Origin: Planctomycetota bacterium
GTDB taxonomy: Bacteria; Planctomycetota; SZUA-567; H5-PLA8
Assembly: GCA_016200135.1 (NCBI GenBank)
Contig: JACQFI010000002.1
Coordinates: 1-64,000 of the forward strand
Reading direction: 5' to 3'
Length of the DNA stretch: 64,000 nt
In this document: in pieces, positions 26,821 to 35,905 of the stretch
Layout: every line of letters starts with the position of its first letter
Numbering within the stretch: the stretch's first letter is position 1
Notes under the pieces: model-generated
What the model was told of the DNA's origin: nothing
The model's database searches: none
Seen by the model: only the letters and a program-made list of their open reading frames with translations
Position numbers and translations under genes: made by a program

Positions 26821-27270
26821 ATGGAAGCGGCTCGGGTAGCCCCCGATCTCACGGCGCCGGCGGCCGTAAGCGACACGCACGACATCGTCGTCTACGACGA
26901 CAAGTGTCCGATGTGCACGTTCCAGATGCGGCTGCTCTCGTGGCTGGACCTCGGCCGCCGCCTCGATTTCCTGCCGCTCTCAAATCCCGAAGTCCATCGC
27001 CTCGCACCGCAACTTAAGCGGGAAGACCTGCTCGAGGCCATGCACGTCCTTACGCGCAAGGGCCCGGTCCATCGCGGCGCGCGCGCGATCCGCTACCTCG
27101 CGGCGCGCATCGTCCTGCTCTGGCCGCTCTGCGTATTGCTCTGGATTCCAGGCGTGATCTTTTTTAGTGAGATCGCCTATCGCGCGGTCAGCCGCAACCG
27201 GCAGTTCCTCTCGAAGATCTTCGGCTGCAAGGGCGCCTGCGAAGTGCTCCCTGGGCGCAAGCGCGAGTGA
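26821..27270 (+). CDS. Thiol-disulfide oxidoreductase DCC family protein (DUF393)
   Basis: A protein of about 149 residues. The redox motif is in IVVYDDKCPMCTFQMRLL: the family's usual DxxCxxC reads D-K-C-P-M-C, with Cys about 31 and 34. The thioredoxin-like first half is followed by a hydrophobic stretch (IVLLWPLCVLLWIPGVIFF) and a C-terminal cysteine pair (FGCKGACEVL). It probably catalyses thiol-disulfide exchange close to the membrane. Its role in the cell is unproven. An in-frame GTG at 26806 is an alternative start. Neither start has a strong ribosome-binding site. Confidence 0.82.
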   Translation: MEAARVAPDLTAPAAVSDTHDIVVYDDKCPMCTFQMRLLSWLDLGRRLDFLPLSNPEVHRLAPQLKREDLLEAMHVLTRKGPVHRGARAIRYLAARIVLLWPLCVLLWIPGVIFFSEIAYRAVSRNRQFLSKIFGCKGACEVLPGRKRE

Positions 27271-27279
27271 GTTATTTTT

Positions 27280-28596
27280 CTAGGGCGCCGTAAGCCGGAC
27301 CCAATCGCCTTCGTTCACGCCGTCCACCGCGCAGGTCAGTTCGTTCTCGGCGGCCACCTTGACGGCCGCCTGCTCGACGCCGAGCGCCGTATCCCGCCAT
27401 ACAAAACGTTCGCCTCCGGCCCCGGTGAAGACCGCGGCGCGCGGGACCAGCAGCGCCGAGTCAAGCCGGCACACGACGATCGCCACGTCCACCTTCTGGC
27501 CCGGGCGCAGCGGCGTTACGCTCTCTTCAAGTTCGACCTCCACGGTAAAGACCTGCCGATTCGCGCGGCCGACGATATCCTGCGTCTCTTCGCGCAGTTC
27601 ATCGAACTCGTCGTGGCCGTGTTCGGCGACGCTTACGACCTTACCGCAAAGGACCGCTTGCCTGTCCACGACCGGCCGAACCACAGCCGCCTGGCCGGCA
27701 TGCAGGCAGCCGACGCGGCCTTCGTCCACGAGGATCTCGGCTTTCATCTTGCGCAGGTCGGAGAACGTCATTACCTCGCGGCTGCCCACCGACAGGCCGG
27801 GCCCGTATTTCACGCCGTTGCGGCTGCCGATGAGCGCGTAGCCCGGCGCCGGGGCGAGCACTTTCGACTTGGCGATGTTGCTCTTCGACAGGTCGCGTTG
27901 AGCTTCCGCCTGTTTCAGGTTCTGCGCGAACGCCGCTTCCGCCTTCTTTAGATTCTTCTCGATCCGGTCCGCATTGCTGCGCGCGGCGTCGAGTTGGTGC
28001 TGCTCGTCGCCCAGTTTCTGGCGCTGGTCGGCGAGGGCGATGGGATCCTGCGTCTTCAGTTTCAGCAGTGCAAAGGCTTCGCCGCCGACCTTGGATGCCT
28101 GTTCATTCAGGGTCAGCCGTTTCTGCTCAAGCATGCCCTGGGAGTAGCGCGCTTCGTCGCTAAGCGCAGTCATGATCTCCAACTCTTCCTTGAGCGAATC
28201 GTATAGGGCCTTCGCATTATCGAGGGCGACCTGCGCGTTGAGCAGGTCCTGCTCCGTCGGCCCATCTTCAAGCGTCTTCAGCCGCAGCCGTTCCAGCTCG
28301 ACGCGCTGGGCGTGTGCGTCCACGTCGTCTTTTGCCTGGCGCAGATTCTTGGCGCCGTTCTCCTGGTCTTTAACGTGTTCGGCCTTGAGCCGTGCGATCT
28401 GCGCTTCCTGTGTGGCCAGGGCCTCCTGATACGGGACCGGATCGATCTCGATGAGCAGGTCGCCCTTCTCCACGCGCGCGCCGTCTTGAGCCAATTTAAG
28501 AATCGTTCCGTGGACCTTGGCTTTGATCGAGACCGTGGAGAGCGGCTGGAGTGTTCCGTGCGCACGCACCACATCTTCAAAGGTGCCTTTGGTCAC
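27280..28596 (-). CDS. HlyD/RND-type membrane-fusion-like protein lacking an N-terminal anchor
   Basis: A protein of about 438 residues. It starts directly with the beta-barrel/lipoyl segment (VVRAHGTLQPLSTVSIKAKVHGTILKL, GDLLIEIDP). A long coiled-coil hairpin follows (residues about 60-240), then the second lipoyl half (VLAPAPGYALIGSRNGVKYGPG) and the adaptor domains (TPLRPGQKVDVAIVV). Periplasmic adaptors of ABC/RND exporters normally have a membrane anchor or lipobox about 20-40 residues before this point. Here the only start is a GTG 22 bp after the cmk stop, and an in-frame stop lies further upstream. The protein may be truncated, or exported with a partner. No exporter genes are adjacent. 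Confidence 0.72.
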   Translation of the reverse strand: MTKGTFEDVVRAHGTLQPLSTVSIKAKVHGTILKLAQDGARVEKGDLLIEIDPVPYQEALATQEAQIARLKAEHVKDQENGAKNLRQAKDDVDAHAQRVELERLRLKTLEDGPTEQDLLNAQVALDNAKALYDSLKEELEIMTALSDEARYSQGMLEQKRLTLNEQASKVGGEAFALLKLKTQDPIALADQRQKLGDEQHQLDAARSNADRIEKNLKKAEAAFAQNLKQAEAQRDLSKSNIAKSKVLAPAPGYALIGSRNGVKYGPGLSVGSREVMTFSDLRKMKAEILVDEGRVGCLHAGQAAVVRPVVDRQAVLCGKVVSVAEHGHDEFDELREETQDIVGRANRQVFTVEVELEESVTPLRPGQKVDVAIVVCRLDSALLVPRAAVFTGAGGERFVWRDTALGVEQAAVKVAAENELTCAVDGVNEGDWVRLTAP

Positions 28597-28618
28597 ATTT
28601 GGAGTTCTGATGGTGGCT

Positions 28619-29341
28619 TCAGGGCTTCAGATGTGCACGGACTTCGTCGCGCAGGCGCTTGAGAACCTCCGCCGGCCCCAGGCGCGAAGTATCGATCAGG
28701 ATCGCGTCGTCGGCCCTCTTGAGCGGGCCGACGGGCCGGGAGGAATCGATCTGGTCGCGGTGATGGATCTGCTCGCGCAGGCCCGCCTCGTCCACGGTCT
28801 CGCCCTTGGCGCGCAGTTCCTGGGCGCGGCGCTTGGTGCGCTCTTCCAGGTCCGCCTGGATGTAAAACTTTACCGGCGCGTCGGGAAAGACGACGGTACC
28901 GATGTCGCGGCCCTCGAGCACCACACCCTTCGCGCCCTCGGCCAGCACACGCGCCGCGGCGGCGCGCATCTTCTCGACGAGCGCCTCCCGGACCTTCTCG
29001 TTGTTCACCACGGGCCGGAGCTTTTGCGTCAACGTGGCGGTGAAGAGGACCTGAGTGAGGTCCTGCTCCGGCGAACCCGCTTTGGGAGCGACCAGGAAGC
29101 GCTGCTCCCCGCCGACGAGCTTGTAATGGAACACCATCTCGCGGGCGATCTGCGCCGCGCCCTGGGGATCGCGCTCGGGATTGCAGCCGCCTTCTTCGGC
29201 AAGAAAAGCGGCGGCGCGGTACAGCGCGCCGGTGTTGAGATGCACGAAGCCTTCGGCCTCGGCCAGCAGGCGCGCGGCGGTGGATTTGCCGCTGCCCGCG
29301 GGCCCGTCGATGGCGACGATGACGCCTGGAACTCTGCTCAT
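28619..29341 (-). CDS. cmk: Cytidylate kinase
   Basis: A 240-residue nucleoside monophosphate kinase that phosphorylates CMP and dCMP. The P-loop is AIDGPAGSGKSTAARLLAE. NTGALYRAAAF binds the nucleotide, and VVLEGRDIGTVVFPDAPVKFYI and the lid-type RRAQEL region follow. The start at 29341 (MSRVPGVIVAIDG) is used. A further 12 upstream codons are open but lack family similarity. The gene lies between a secreted coiled-coil protein with its own terminator and the adaptor-like gene, with which it is probably co-transcribed. Confidence 0.94.
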   Translation of the reverse strand: MSRVPGVIVAIDGPAGSGKSTAARLLAEAEGFVHLNTGALYRAAAFLAEEGGCNPERDPQGAAQIAREMVFHYKLVGGEQRFLVAPKAGSPEQDLTQVLFTATLTQKLRPVVNNEKVREALVEKMRAAAARVLAEGAKGVVLEGRDIGTVVFPDAPVKFYIQADLEERTKRRAQELRAKGETVDEAGLREQIHHRDQIDSSRPVGPLKRADDAILIDTSRLGPAEVLKRLRDEVRAHLKP

Positions 29342-29385
29342 GGTCTGGATGATGCCCGGCGCGGCGGCCCTGCGCAACGGCAGGC

Positions 29386-29422
29386 CTATAAAAACAGAAC
29401 AGGGGCAGTCGCCTGCCCCTGT
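29386..29422 (-). terminator. Intrinsic terminator for the gene at 29446-30030
   Basis: A perfect 10-bp stem, ACAGGGGCAG (29399-29408) with CTGCCCCTGT (29413-29422), has a 4-base loop. Read on the minus strand it is followed by TTCTGTTTTTAT, the classic U-rich tract. It ends the transcript of the secreted coiled-coil gene upstream and insulates cmk. Confidence 0.85.
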
Positions 29423-29445
29423 CCCAACGGTCTCTGCTACGGAGG

Positions 29446-30030
29446 CTATTCCATGCGGATCACGGTCGTCTCGACCGTGGTGGAGCTCGACCCGCTGCTG
29501 CCTTCGCGCGCGTGGCCGCCGCCGGAGCTGGACGAGGACTTGGTGCTCGTGGTCACGCCGCCGGCTTCGGTGGAGTACGACTTCGAGTGCTCGCGGGAGC
29601 CGGAGCTCGACCCCGAGAACTTGTTACTGGATTCGTACTCCTTGCGCCGCTGCTCGGTGAGTTTGTCGTTGTCGTCCCGGGCCTTCTTCTCTTCGGCATC
29701 GTTGCGCTTGGCGTCTTCGGCGGCTTTCTTGCGCGCCTCGGCGATGGCCTTGTCGAACGCATCGTCGGACTTGTTCTTCTTTTTCTTATCCATCATCTCG
29801 AGTTCTTTCTTCACCGCTTCCTTCTCGGCGGCCCACTTGGCTTTCTCGGCCTGCCACTTGCGGTCTTCCTCGCGTAGCTTCTCCGCGGCGGAATCGAGGC
29901 GCTGCTCGATGTCCTGGTCGTAGAGCTTCTCGTCCGCGGGCTTGGCATCTTCAGCGCGCAGCGAACGCCAGGCGCCCGTGCAGAGCAGAACGGCCACCAG
30001 CGACAGCAACAGATCGCGGCAGAGCCTCAT
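29446..30030 (-). CDS. Secreted coiled-coil protein with Ser/Gly-rich tail
   Basis: A 194-residue protein. A signal peptide (MRLCRDLLLSLVAVLLCTGAWRSLRA) precedes a highly charged helical region (residues about 30-140, for example WQAEKAKWAAEKEAVKKELE and KAIAEARKKAAEDAKR) predicted to form a coiled coil. The last 60 residues are rich in Ser, Gly and Thr (SGSSSGSREHS, TTSTKSSSSSGGGH) and probably disordered. No family was recognised. A strong AGGAGG precedes the ATG at 30030, and an intrinsic terminator follows the stop. Composition suggests a periplasmic or surface spacer protein, but this is inference. Confidence 0.72.
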   Translation of the reverse strand: MRLCRDLLLSLVAVLLCTGAWRSLRAEDAKPADEKLYDQDIEQRLDSAAEKLREEDRKWQAEKAKWAAEKEAVKKELEMMDKKKKNKSDDAFDKAIAEARKKAAEDAKRNDAEEKKARDDNDKLTEQRRKEYESSNKFSGSSSGSREHSKSYSTEAGGVTTSTKSSSSSGGGHAREGSSGSSSTTVETTVIRME

Positions 30031-30151
30031 GGCGCACCTCCTGGGTTTTCGCAAGAAAGCGCCTACAGGCTACGAAAGAGCGGCGGGGATTCCAAGAGAA
30101 AATCGTCCGGCAAACAAGAAGGCGCAGACCCGCGTCCGCGCCTGAAATTCC

Positions 30152-30229
30152 TTAACCGCCAAGAAGCCAAAGCGCCAAGAACTGCATCCGGCTTAAAGAT
30201 TCGTTTTGCTTGGCGTCTTGGCGGTTCAA
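30152..30229. repeat. Second gene-less copy of the CGCCAAG inverted repeat pair
   Basis: The left arm 30152-30182 reads TTAACCGCCAAGAAGCC and on through CGCCAAGAA. The right arm 30208-30229 is GCTTGGCGTCTTGGCGGTTC plus AA. The right arm lacks one CGCCAAG unit. It lies 31 bp after the stop of the HNH gene (minus strand) and upstream of the coiled-coil gene. It is a relative of the pairs at 14.76-15.25 and 16.36 kb. Confidence 0.75.
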
Positions 30230-30260
30230 TTTGAAAGGTATTCGCAGCCCCGCACGCGTC

Positions 30261-30869
30261 CTATTCCTTCAGTTCCACGTCCCAGTACGCCTCCTCGAGG
30301 AAGCGCTCCCATGACTGCTTGCGCTGGCGGCCGATTTTGACGCCCACGCGCGTGGCCCAGGCGGGCTTGACTGGCTTGCGCAGCAGCCGCATGTGCGCTT
30401 CCTGCGGAAGCTTGTCGCCCTTGCGGATGTTGCAATCGAGACAGGCGAGGACGATGTTCTCCCACGTGCCGCTGCCGCCGCGCGAGCGCGGGACGACATG
30501 GTCGAGGGTCAGTTCGCCGCGGTCGAACTTCTTGCCGCAGTATTGGCAGAGGTTGCCGTCGCGTTCGAAAATGTTACGCCGCGAGAACTTCACTTCCTTG
30601 GTGAAGCGGCCGTTGAAGGCGGTAAGGACGATCACTTCAGGCACCGCAACCGAGAAGTTCGCCGAACGGATACGCTTGCCTTCCTTGGCCGCCTGCGTGG
30701 CCTCGACCCAGGCCTCGAAATCGTACGTGGAGTAATCGCTGGGAGAGACGATGCGCGCGGAGTTCTGAAAAACGAGGGTCAAAGCGCGGCGGACGGTGGA
30801 TACGTTAATGGCCACCCACGAACGATTGAGTACCAGCACCTTCTCGGAAAGGACCATTTCCATGCGCAT
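30261..30869 (-). CDS. HNH endonuclease
   Basis: A 202-residue HNH nuclease of the stand-alone type common in many bacterial phyla. The zinc knuckle and catalytic ββα-metal motif read CQYCGKKFDRGELTLDHVVPRS, then TWENIVLACLDCNIRKGDK. The H of DHVVPRS and the later N and the CxxC pair are all present. The N-terminal 80 residues (VLVLNRSWVAINVSTVRRALTLVF) are typical of the family. No restriction, CRISPR or phage genes adjoin it, so its biological role is open. Two nearby in-frame Met codons leave the exact start uncertain. Confidence 0.9.
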   Translation of the reverse strand: MRMEMVLSEKVLVLNRSWVAINVSTVRRALTLVFQNSARIVSPSDYSTYDFEAWVEATQAAKEGKRIRSANFSVAVPEVIVLTAFNGRFTKEVKFSRRNIFERDGNLCQYCGKKFDRGELTLDHVVPRSRGGSGTWENIVLACLDCNIRKGDKLPQEAHMRLLRKPVKPAWATRVGVKIGRQRKQSWERFLEEAYWDVELKE

Positions 30870-31151
30870 ACGGCGCTTATATCGCGCCGCCTCGTCCTTC
30901 TCTAAGTTTCAGGGCGGCAAACCCTTAGCACCAATCTAGCCGCCTAAGCCGGGATGTCAAGACTTCCAAAAGCAACTCCTATGCTTAACGGCTTCGCGCG
31001 TAAAGAATATTCAAGGATGCAAGGGAAAACGGGTAAAGAGCGGATGAGCGTTTAGCTTGACGGGCGGGCGACCTCGTGCCCCGCGTATTGAACCCTGGGT
31101 TTAACTGCTATATGGTTCCGCACGACCTAGGCCCATTGATCGGAGGACGGT

Positions 31152-32330
31152 ATGAAACGCACATGGCTCCCCGGACTGCTGGCTGCCGTGTTGATCTTGT
31201 CCGCGCAGGCCAACGCATGGGGGGAAGATGCGCCTGCGCCGGAGAAGGCGCAGGCAAACTTCGAGGCCAGCTACAAGGCTGGCGTGGACGCCGTGGGCGA
31301 GAAGGATTGGGCGACCGCGGAGGTAATGCTCGAATCGGCGCTGAAGGCCCTTGGCCCCAACGACCACCCGAACAAGCTCGCCGCGCAGACCTTGCTGGAG
31401 AAAGCCAAGGGCATCAACAAGAAGACCAAGGAGATCCGCGACACGCTCCACGCCGCCGACGAGATGCTCAAGCTGAAGCAGTGGCCCGAGGCCAAACAGC
31501 TCTACGAGAAGGCGGGACAGCTCGGCGCGGACCCCGAGGCCGTCAAGAAGGGTGTCGCCACGGCCGCCGCGGGCGAGGCCGGAACCGGCGCGGCGGCCGA
31601 GGCGCTGAAGGCCGATCAAAGCGGAAAAGACTACGAGACGCTGATCAAGGACGGCATGGCGAAGCTGGAGAAGAAAGACTACACCGGCGCAAGGACGTCG
31701 TTCACGGAAGCGCTCAAGCTCAAGCCCAACGACGCCGTTGCCTACAGCGGCCTCCGAGAAGCCGAGCACGGCCTGGGCATCAACGCCCTGACGCCCGCGG
31801 AGGCCAAAACCACCGCCACGCCGGAGCCTGCCAAGGCGGAGCCGCTCGCGCTGCCGGAACCGAAGACGCTGGCGCGCGAAGACTGGGAGCAGGGCGCGGG
31901 CTCGGCCACGCTCTGGGCCGCCGACCTGCTGCACCTGAACGAAGGCGACGAGAAATTCCGCCGCCCGCTGAAGGGCGATTTCGCAGTCTCAGTGGCCATT
32001 GAGGCGCGCATGGACGAGCAGTCGATCATCTACCTTGACCTGCGGCCGGATAAGGGCGGCAAGAAGCTGCCGGTCCTGCGCGGCTACGGGAGCAAGGCGG
32101 GTTCCGCGCCGTTCCTCCTGGTGGACAAGGAGACGGCCGGCAAGGGCAAGGCGCAGCCCGGCCACCAGCAAATCACGCTGAGCTTCCGGCGCACCGGCGA
32201 CCGCATCGAGTTCTTCTGCGACGGCGAGAAAGTCGGCGAGAGCTGGGCGCTCCCCAAGGACACGTCGCTCTGGCTCTGGTGCTGCGGCAAGGGCGACATG
32301 AACGGCGCGAAGCTGGAAGGCGGGAAGTAG
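31152..32330 (+). CDS. Secreted TPR-like protein with C-terminal LamG/DUF1080-like domain
   Basis: A 392-residue protein. It has a signal peptide (MKRTWLPGLLAAVLILSAQANAWG). A helical TPR-like region at about residues 30-210 follows (YKAGVDAVGEKDWATAEVML, GMAKLEKKDYTGARTSFTEALKLKPNDAVAYSG). After a Pro/Ala linker, a beta-rich domain (residues about 245-390) contains GDFAVSVAIEARMDEQSIIYLDLRPD, ITLSFRRTGDRIEFFCDGEKVGE and WLWCCGKG. This resembles concanavalin-like laminin-G/DUF1080 domains that bind or hydrolyse glycans. AGGACGG upstream supports the start. Ligand unknown. It is divergent from the HNH gene. Confidence 0.72.
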   Translation: MKRTWLPGLLAAVLILSAQANAWGEDAPAPEKAQANFEASYKAGVDAVGEKDWATAEVMLESALKALGPNDHPNKLAAQTLLEKAKGINKKTKEIRDTLHAADEMLKLKQWPEAKQLYEKAGQLGADPEAVKKGVATAAAGEAGTGAAAEALKADQSGKDYETLIKDGMAKLEKKDYTGARTSFTEALKLKPNDAVAYSGLREAEHGLGINALTPAEAKTTATPEPAKAEPLALPEPKTLAREDWEQGAGSATLWAADLLHLNEGDEKFRRPLKGDFAVSVAIEARMDEQSIIYLDLRPDKGGKKLPVLRGYGSKAGSAPFLLVDKETAGKGKAQPGHQQITLSFRRTGDRIEFFCDGEKVGESWALPKDTSLWLWCCGKGDMNGAKLEGGK

Positions 32331-32684
32331 CTACGGCTGTACGCGCGTCCTCGGAAGATAGGCGGCGGAGTATTTTCCCACCGGCCATTCCGTGTGTTCT
32401 TGCTGCCTGTTGGGCTCAAACGGCAACAACGGCTTCGCGTTAATTTTGCATCCCCGCTCTTGCGGTGGGCGCGGATGCTCAGGAAAGCCAGAAGCGGCAA
32501 TCGGCCAGCAATCGCCGCGGGATCTCTTCTTCGCCGGAATTGCAGGAGCGCTCTAATGCGTGGGACTGGCGTCCTGAATTCCGCTCCCGGCGGCACGCTT
32601 TGCGTGCGAGGGGCATGGGGGCAACGCGTCCTGGGGATTCGTCGGCTCCCAATGAATGCGGGGCGGGCAAGAAAAGATTCGCGC
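32331..32684. other. Gap between convergent genes, no feature seen
   Basis: This 354-bp gap separates the TPR/LamG-like gene and the PQQ-propeller gene. Short open frames occur but have no ribosome-binding site, no family similarity and biased composition. GCACGC / GCGTGC near 32592-32611 is a small hairpin only. Confidence 0.4.
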
Positions 32685-34157
32685 TCATTTCTTGGCGCTC
32701 CCTTCCGCGACTTCCTTGCGAATATCGAAGCAGAAGACGCTGCCCGTATTGTTCCGAGCGAATAGCTGGCCGTCCGACAGAGCCGGCGCGTGGTAGGTCC
32801 CGCCGCCGCCGGAACTTCGATCCGAACCTCGCAGTGGAGCCCGTCCCAGCATCCGGAATGCCTTGGGATCCGCGGCGATCATTATGACGTCCGTCGTGCT
32901 CAGAAAAAATTTGCCGTCCGCGAAAAGAGGTTCGCTGTAAAGGCAATGTACATTGGGCAGACGGCTGATTCTGTACATCCAGCATTCTTTCCCGGTCGCA
33001 CTGTCCAGACAAACGATATCCGATCCGTCCTTCCCAAGGTTCATGATCAAATATCCCGATCCAAGCACCGGGCTATTGACCCACGAGCCACGATCACCAA
33101 GCCATTCCCACTGCTTGCGGGCGGCCAACGCACCATTCTTGTCGTGCTCGAATCGCATGGCCAGCAGCCCACGTTCGGGTTTCCGCGCCTTGGATTGGTC
33201 GGCCGTTTCCTTGGGCGCACCCTCGGGCGCGGGCGGGTCCTGAGCGGAGGCCCGGCTGAAATTCATGAAGGCCATGTTGCCCTGCACCGTGTTGGCGTAT
33301 CCGATGTATCCAGTCTCTCCGCCGCGCGTGTAGGCCTTGCTGTTGGCTGCCGTCAGGGCCTTGTCGCCCCAACAGAGCACCTCTTTCCCCGTGGCAATGT
33401 CGAGCGCGAAATTGTCAATCAACAGGTAGCGCTTGTCGTCTACGGTGATCAATTCGGGTTTGAGCGTATCGTAGGAGGGCGCCATCAAGCGTTTGTATTG
33501 CCAGACAAGTTCTCCGGTCAATTTGTGGACGGCCATCAGAGTTTGGCCACAATTATATCCGCTCCCCAGGTCGCAAAAGATAGCCAAGTCGGCGGCGATC
33601 AGGACATCCGGCGCGTAAATGGTGCCCTTATACCCGCCGTGTTTTTTCAGCACCTCGTCGTCCTTCGGCCAGCGCCAGAGCAGCTTGCCGTCCTTGACCG
33701 AGACGCAATGCACGTCGCCGTTGCCCCCGCGCGCGTACACCCGGTCGCCGTCCACCCCAGGAGTATTCATGGCAGAATTGTCCGCTTCGAGGAAAATCGG
33801 CATCTCGTGGGTCCACAGTACGTTACCATTCGAACGGTCCACGCAGTAAAGGAGCACCGGACCTTCCGGCTTGTTGGCGGGCGGATGGTTCCATCCCTTT
33901 TCTCCTTTGCGGCCCATGCAAAACACGCGGCCGTTTGCGATGACGGTGCTGGAATTTCCGGGTTCGAGTTTGGCTTCCCAAAGCAATTTCGGACCGCCTT
34001 CAGGCCAGGCATCCAACAAGCCGGTCTCGGTCGAAGTACAATTGCGCCGCGACCCGCGATAGGTAGGCCAGTCGTCGGCCCGCGATAAGCCGCAATAAAA
34101 GACCCCTATGAACCCCAATACCCAAACGACGGTCTGCTTACGATTGATCAAGGACAT
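32685..34157 (-). CDS. Secreted PQQ-like beta-propeller protein
   Basis: A 490-residue protein. A signal peptide (residues 1-28, KQTVVWVLGFIGVFYCGLSRA) precedes PQQ-type propeller blades: DDWPTYRGSRRNCTSTETGL, CVDRSNGNVLWTHEMP, CVSVKDGKLLWRWPKDDE, VHKLTGELVWQYKRL, CLDSATGKECWMYRI. The start at 34157 has GGAGGA upstream. Such outer-membrane-like or periplasmic quinoprotein propellers are abundant in planctomycetes. Most lack a proven enzyme activity, and the residues that would bind PQQ cannot be assigned here. It lies directly downstream of the broken solute-binding/AraC gene, on the same strand, so it may have been its target. Confidence 0.82.
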   Translation of the reverse strand: MSLINRKQTVVWVLGFIGVFYCGLSRADDWPTYRGSRRNCTSTETGLLDAWPEGGPKLLWEAKLEPGNSSTVIANGRVFCMGRKGEKGWNHPPANKPEGPVLLYCVDRSNGNVLWTHEMPIFLEADNSAMNTPGVDGDRVYARGGNGDVHCVSVKDGKLLWRWPKDDEVLKKHGGYKGTIYAPDVLIAADLAIFCDLGSGYNCGQTLMAVHKLTGELVWQYKRLMAPSYDTLKPELITVDDKRYLLIDNFALDIATGKEVLCWGDKALTAANSKAYTRGGETGYIGYANTVQGNMAFMNFSRASAQDPPAPEGAPKETADQSKARKPERGLLAMRFEHDKNGALAARKQWEWLGDRGSWVNSPVLGSGYLIMNLGKDGSDIVCLDSATGKECWMYRISRLPNVHCLYSEPLFADGKFFLSTTDVIMIAADPKAFRMLGRAPLRGSDRSSGGGGTYHAPALSDGQLFARNNTGSVFCFDIRKEVAEGSAKK

Positions 34158-34285
34158 GCTCGATTCCTCCGGTTTGTCCTGCGCCAGGGATTTGTACCCC
34201 TTGGGCTCGCGGGCAGCGGAGGCCAATGATTTAGTTTTGGAAAGAAGTGTTTACGCAACGGAAGGACCGACGTGTGAGGAAGGTG

Positions 34286-35859
34286 TCAGACTTCGAGCTT
34301 TCCGCTACTGACGGAGGGCGGGCGATCTGCGATCAGACGGCGTCGCATCTCGGTAGCGCTAACCTTGTAGTACCGTTTATAAGCCTGGCAGAACACGGAT
34401 GAATTCCGGTATCCCAAGGCCTGGGCCAGTTCCTTGATCGTACACGTCAGGTCGGGCAGTCTCTCCCGCGCCTTTTCCATGCGTCTGCAGGTCAGCCAAT
34501 CGGGAAAACTCGTGCCCGTTTCCTTCTTGAACAGGACTCCAAAATACTTCGGATGTATCTGCATGTGACGCGCGACATCATCCACACGTCGGATTCTGTT
34601 CAGGAGCCCTTCCACGAAGCGAATCGCATCGCGAATTCTCTTATGTCTCACGTCCAGCCGCGCCAACGAACCGCATAACATCTTGATTCGTTCGATCCAC
34701 ACGTCGGCGCCCACATCTTCTTTCAAGGCATCGGCGAATGCCGTCCATGCCAGATCCCATTCGATCCCGTTAGGCATGGCGATGCATTCCGACGCGCCCA
34801 CGACTGAAGCGGCCTGAGCATAGAGTGGTTTGCGTCGCAAAATCTCCGCATCGCCCCAGAGCGCATGCTGAGCGGGAAACGCATGGCCGTAGGCGAGTTC
34901 GATGGTTTTCGTGCGCTTGGGGTCCACCAACGTCTTCAGCAACATGACCGCCAAGTCTGGCACCAGCGTGCCTCGCGGAACGCACCACGCTGTTCCCTTG
35001 CAGAAGACCATTCGGCGCGCGCCCGCGGGCCCCTTGGGAACGGGACCAACAATCACTTTTTCGAGCGTTTCCCTGGGCGATCGCGCAAGCTGGCCTGGCC
35101 ACGCGAAACAATACGCCTGATCGCCGCTTAGAAAATTTTCGAACCTGCTCGCGTGGCCATCCAACCACCCATAGTTTTTCTGGATGCGGCGCGCAAACTC
35201 GAAACATCCTTCCATGCCTGTGCTCCGACTTCGAGCGCGGCCGACAAAGGCCCGAGAGGAATTCCATGCGCACCCAACATGCTGGAAAGAAACCCAACGC
35301 CTTCGTCCCATCCTTTCTTCGGAATTTCCACGCACACGGGCCGTCCATGGCACATCTTGGACAGGATCGGGAGTTGCCGCTCCAATTCCGCCCACGTTTC
35401 CGGCATTTTCAAACCAAGGCGCTTGAGCAAATCGCGGCGCGCGAAGAGCGCATAGGGGCTGATATCTTCCGGAACCGCGAACATCTGGCCTTTAAACGAA
35501 GCCAGCTCCAGCGCCTGTGGCGCAAAGGCGGACTATTCTCTGGATGAAAACGTGCCATCAAGCGGAGTCAGGCAGCCATCGCGCGCGAGGTCATGCAGCG
35601 CCCGGTACGTGATGGGGAACAGGCAGACCGGCGTCCATGGCTGCCGGTAATCCCTTCTTAGCAACTTGCATTGTTCCGCGATGGAGCGGCAACCGGCGAG
35701 CCATTCGTATTCAGGATGATTCTTCCGAAGCCCTACAAGGATCTTCGTTACTTCGGGTATGCTGTCCTTGTAGACTAGCGCTAGCATTTTCCGCTGCGTT
35801 TTCTCGGGCCAGTGTATGGACCACGGCAAACCTATAGGGAAAACGACCTGGGATGGCAC
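34286..35859 (-). pseudogene. Broken regulator: solute-binding-protein domain fused to AraC helix-turn-helix
   Basis: Three pieces on the minus strand read as one protein. Piece 1 (35859-35536) resembles the first lobe of a family 1 solute-binding protein (VGLRKNHPEYEWLAG, CLTPLDGTF). It is cut by an in-frame TAG at 35533-35535, after which the same frame continues into FAVPEDISPYALFARRDLLKRLGL. A frameshift near 35210 then leads to FARRIQKNYGWLDGHASRFE and FLSGDQAYCFAWPGQ. The C-terminus is an AraC-type DNA-binding domain (VDDVARHMQIHPKYFGVLFK, CTIKELAQALGYRNSSVFCQAYKRYY). A family 1 binding protein in front of AraC would sense a sugar. The two lesions suggest decay, unless they are sequencing errors. 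Confidence 0.7.
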
Positions 35860-35905
35860 TCCTGCGAGATTCGATACCGAAACTTGCGGATAAAAACATC
35901 TGCGC

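Noticed and set aside
32394-32887. Two overlapping plus-strand open frames in the gap at 32.4 kb
   Set aside because: Basic, low-complexity translations, no ribosome-binding site, and they run into the antisense of the PQQ-propeller gene.
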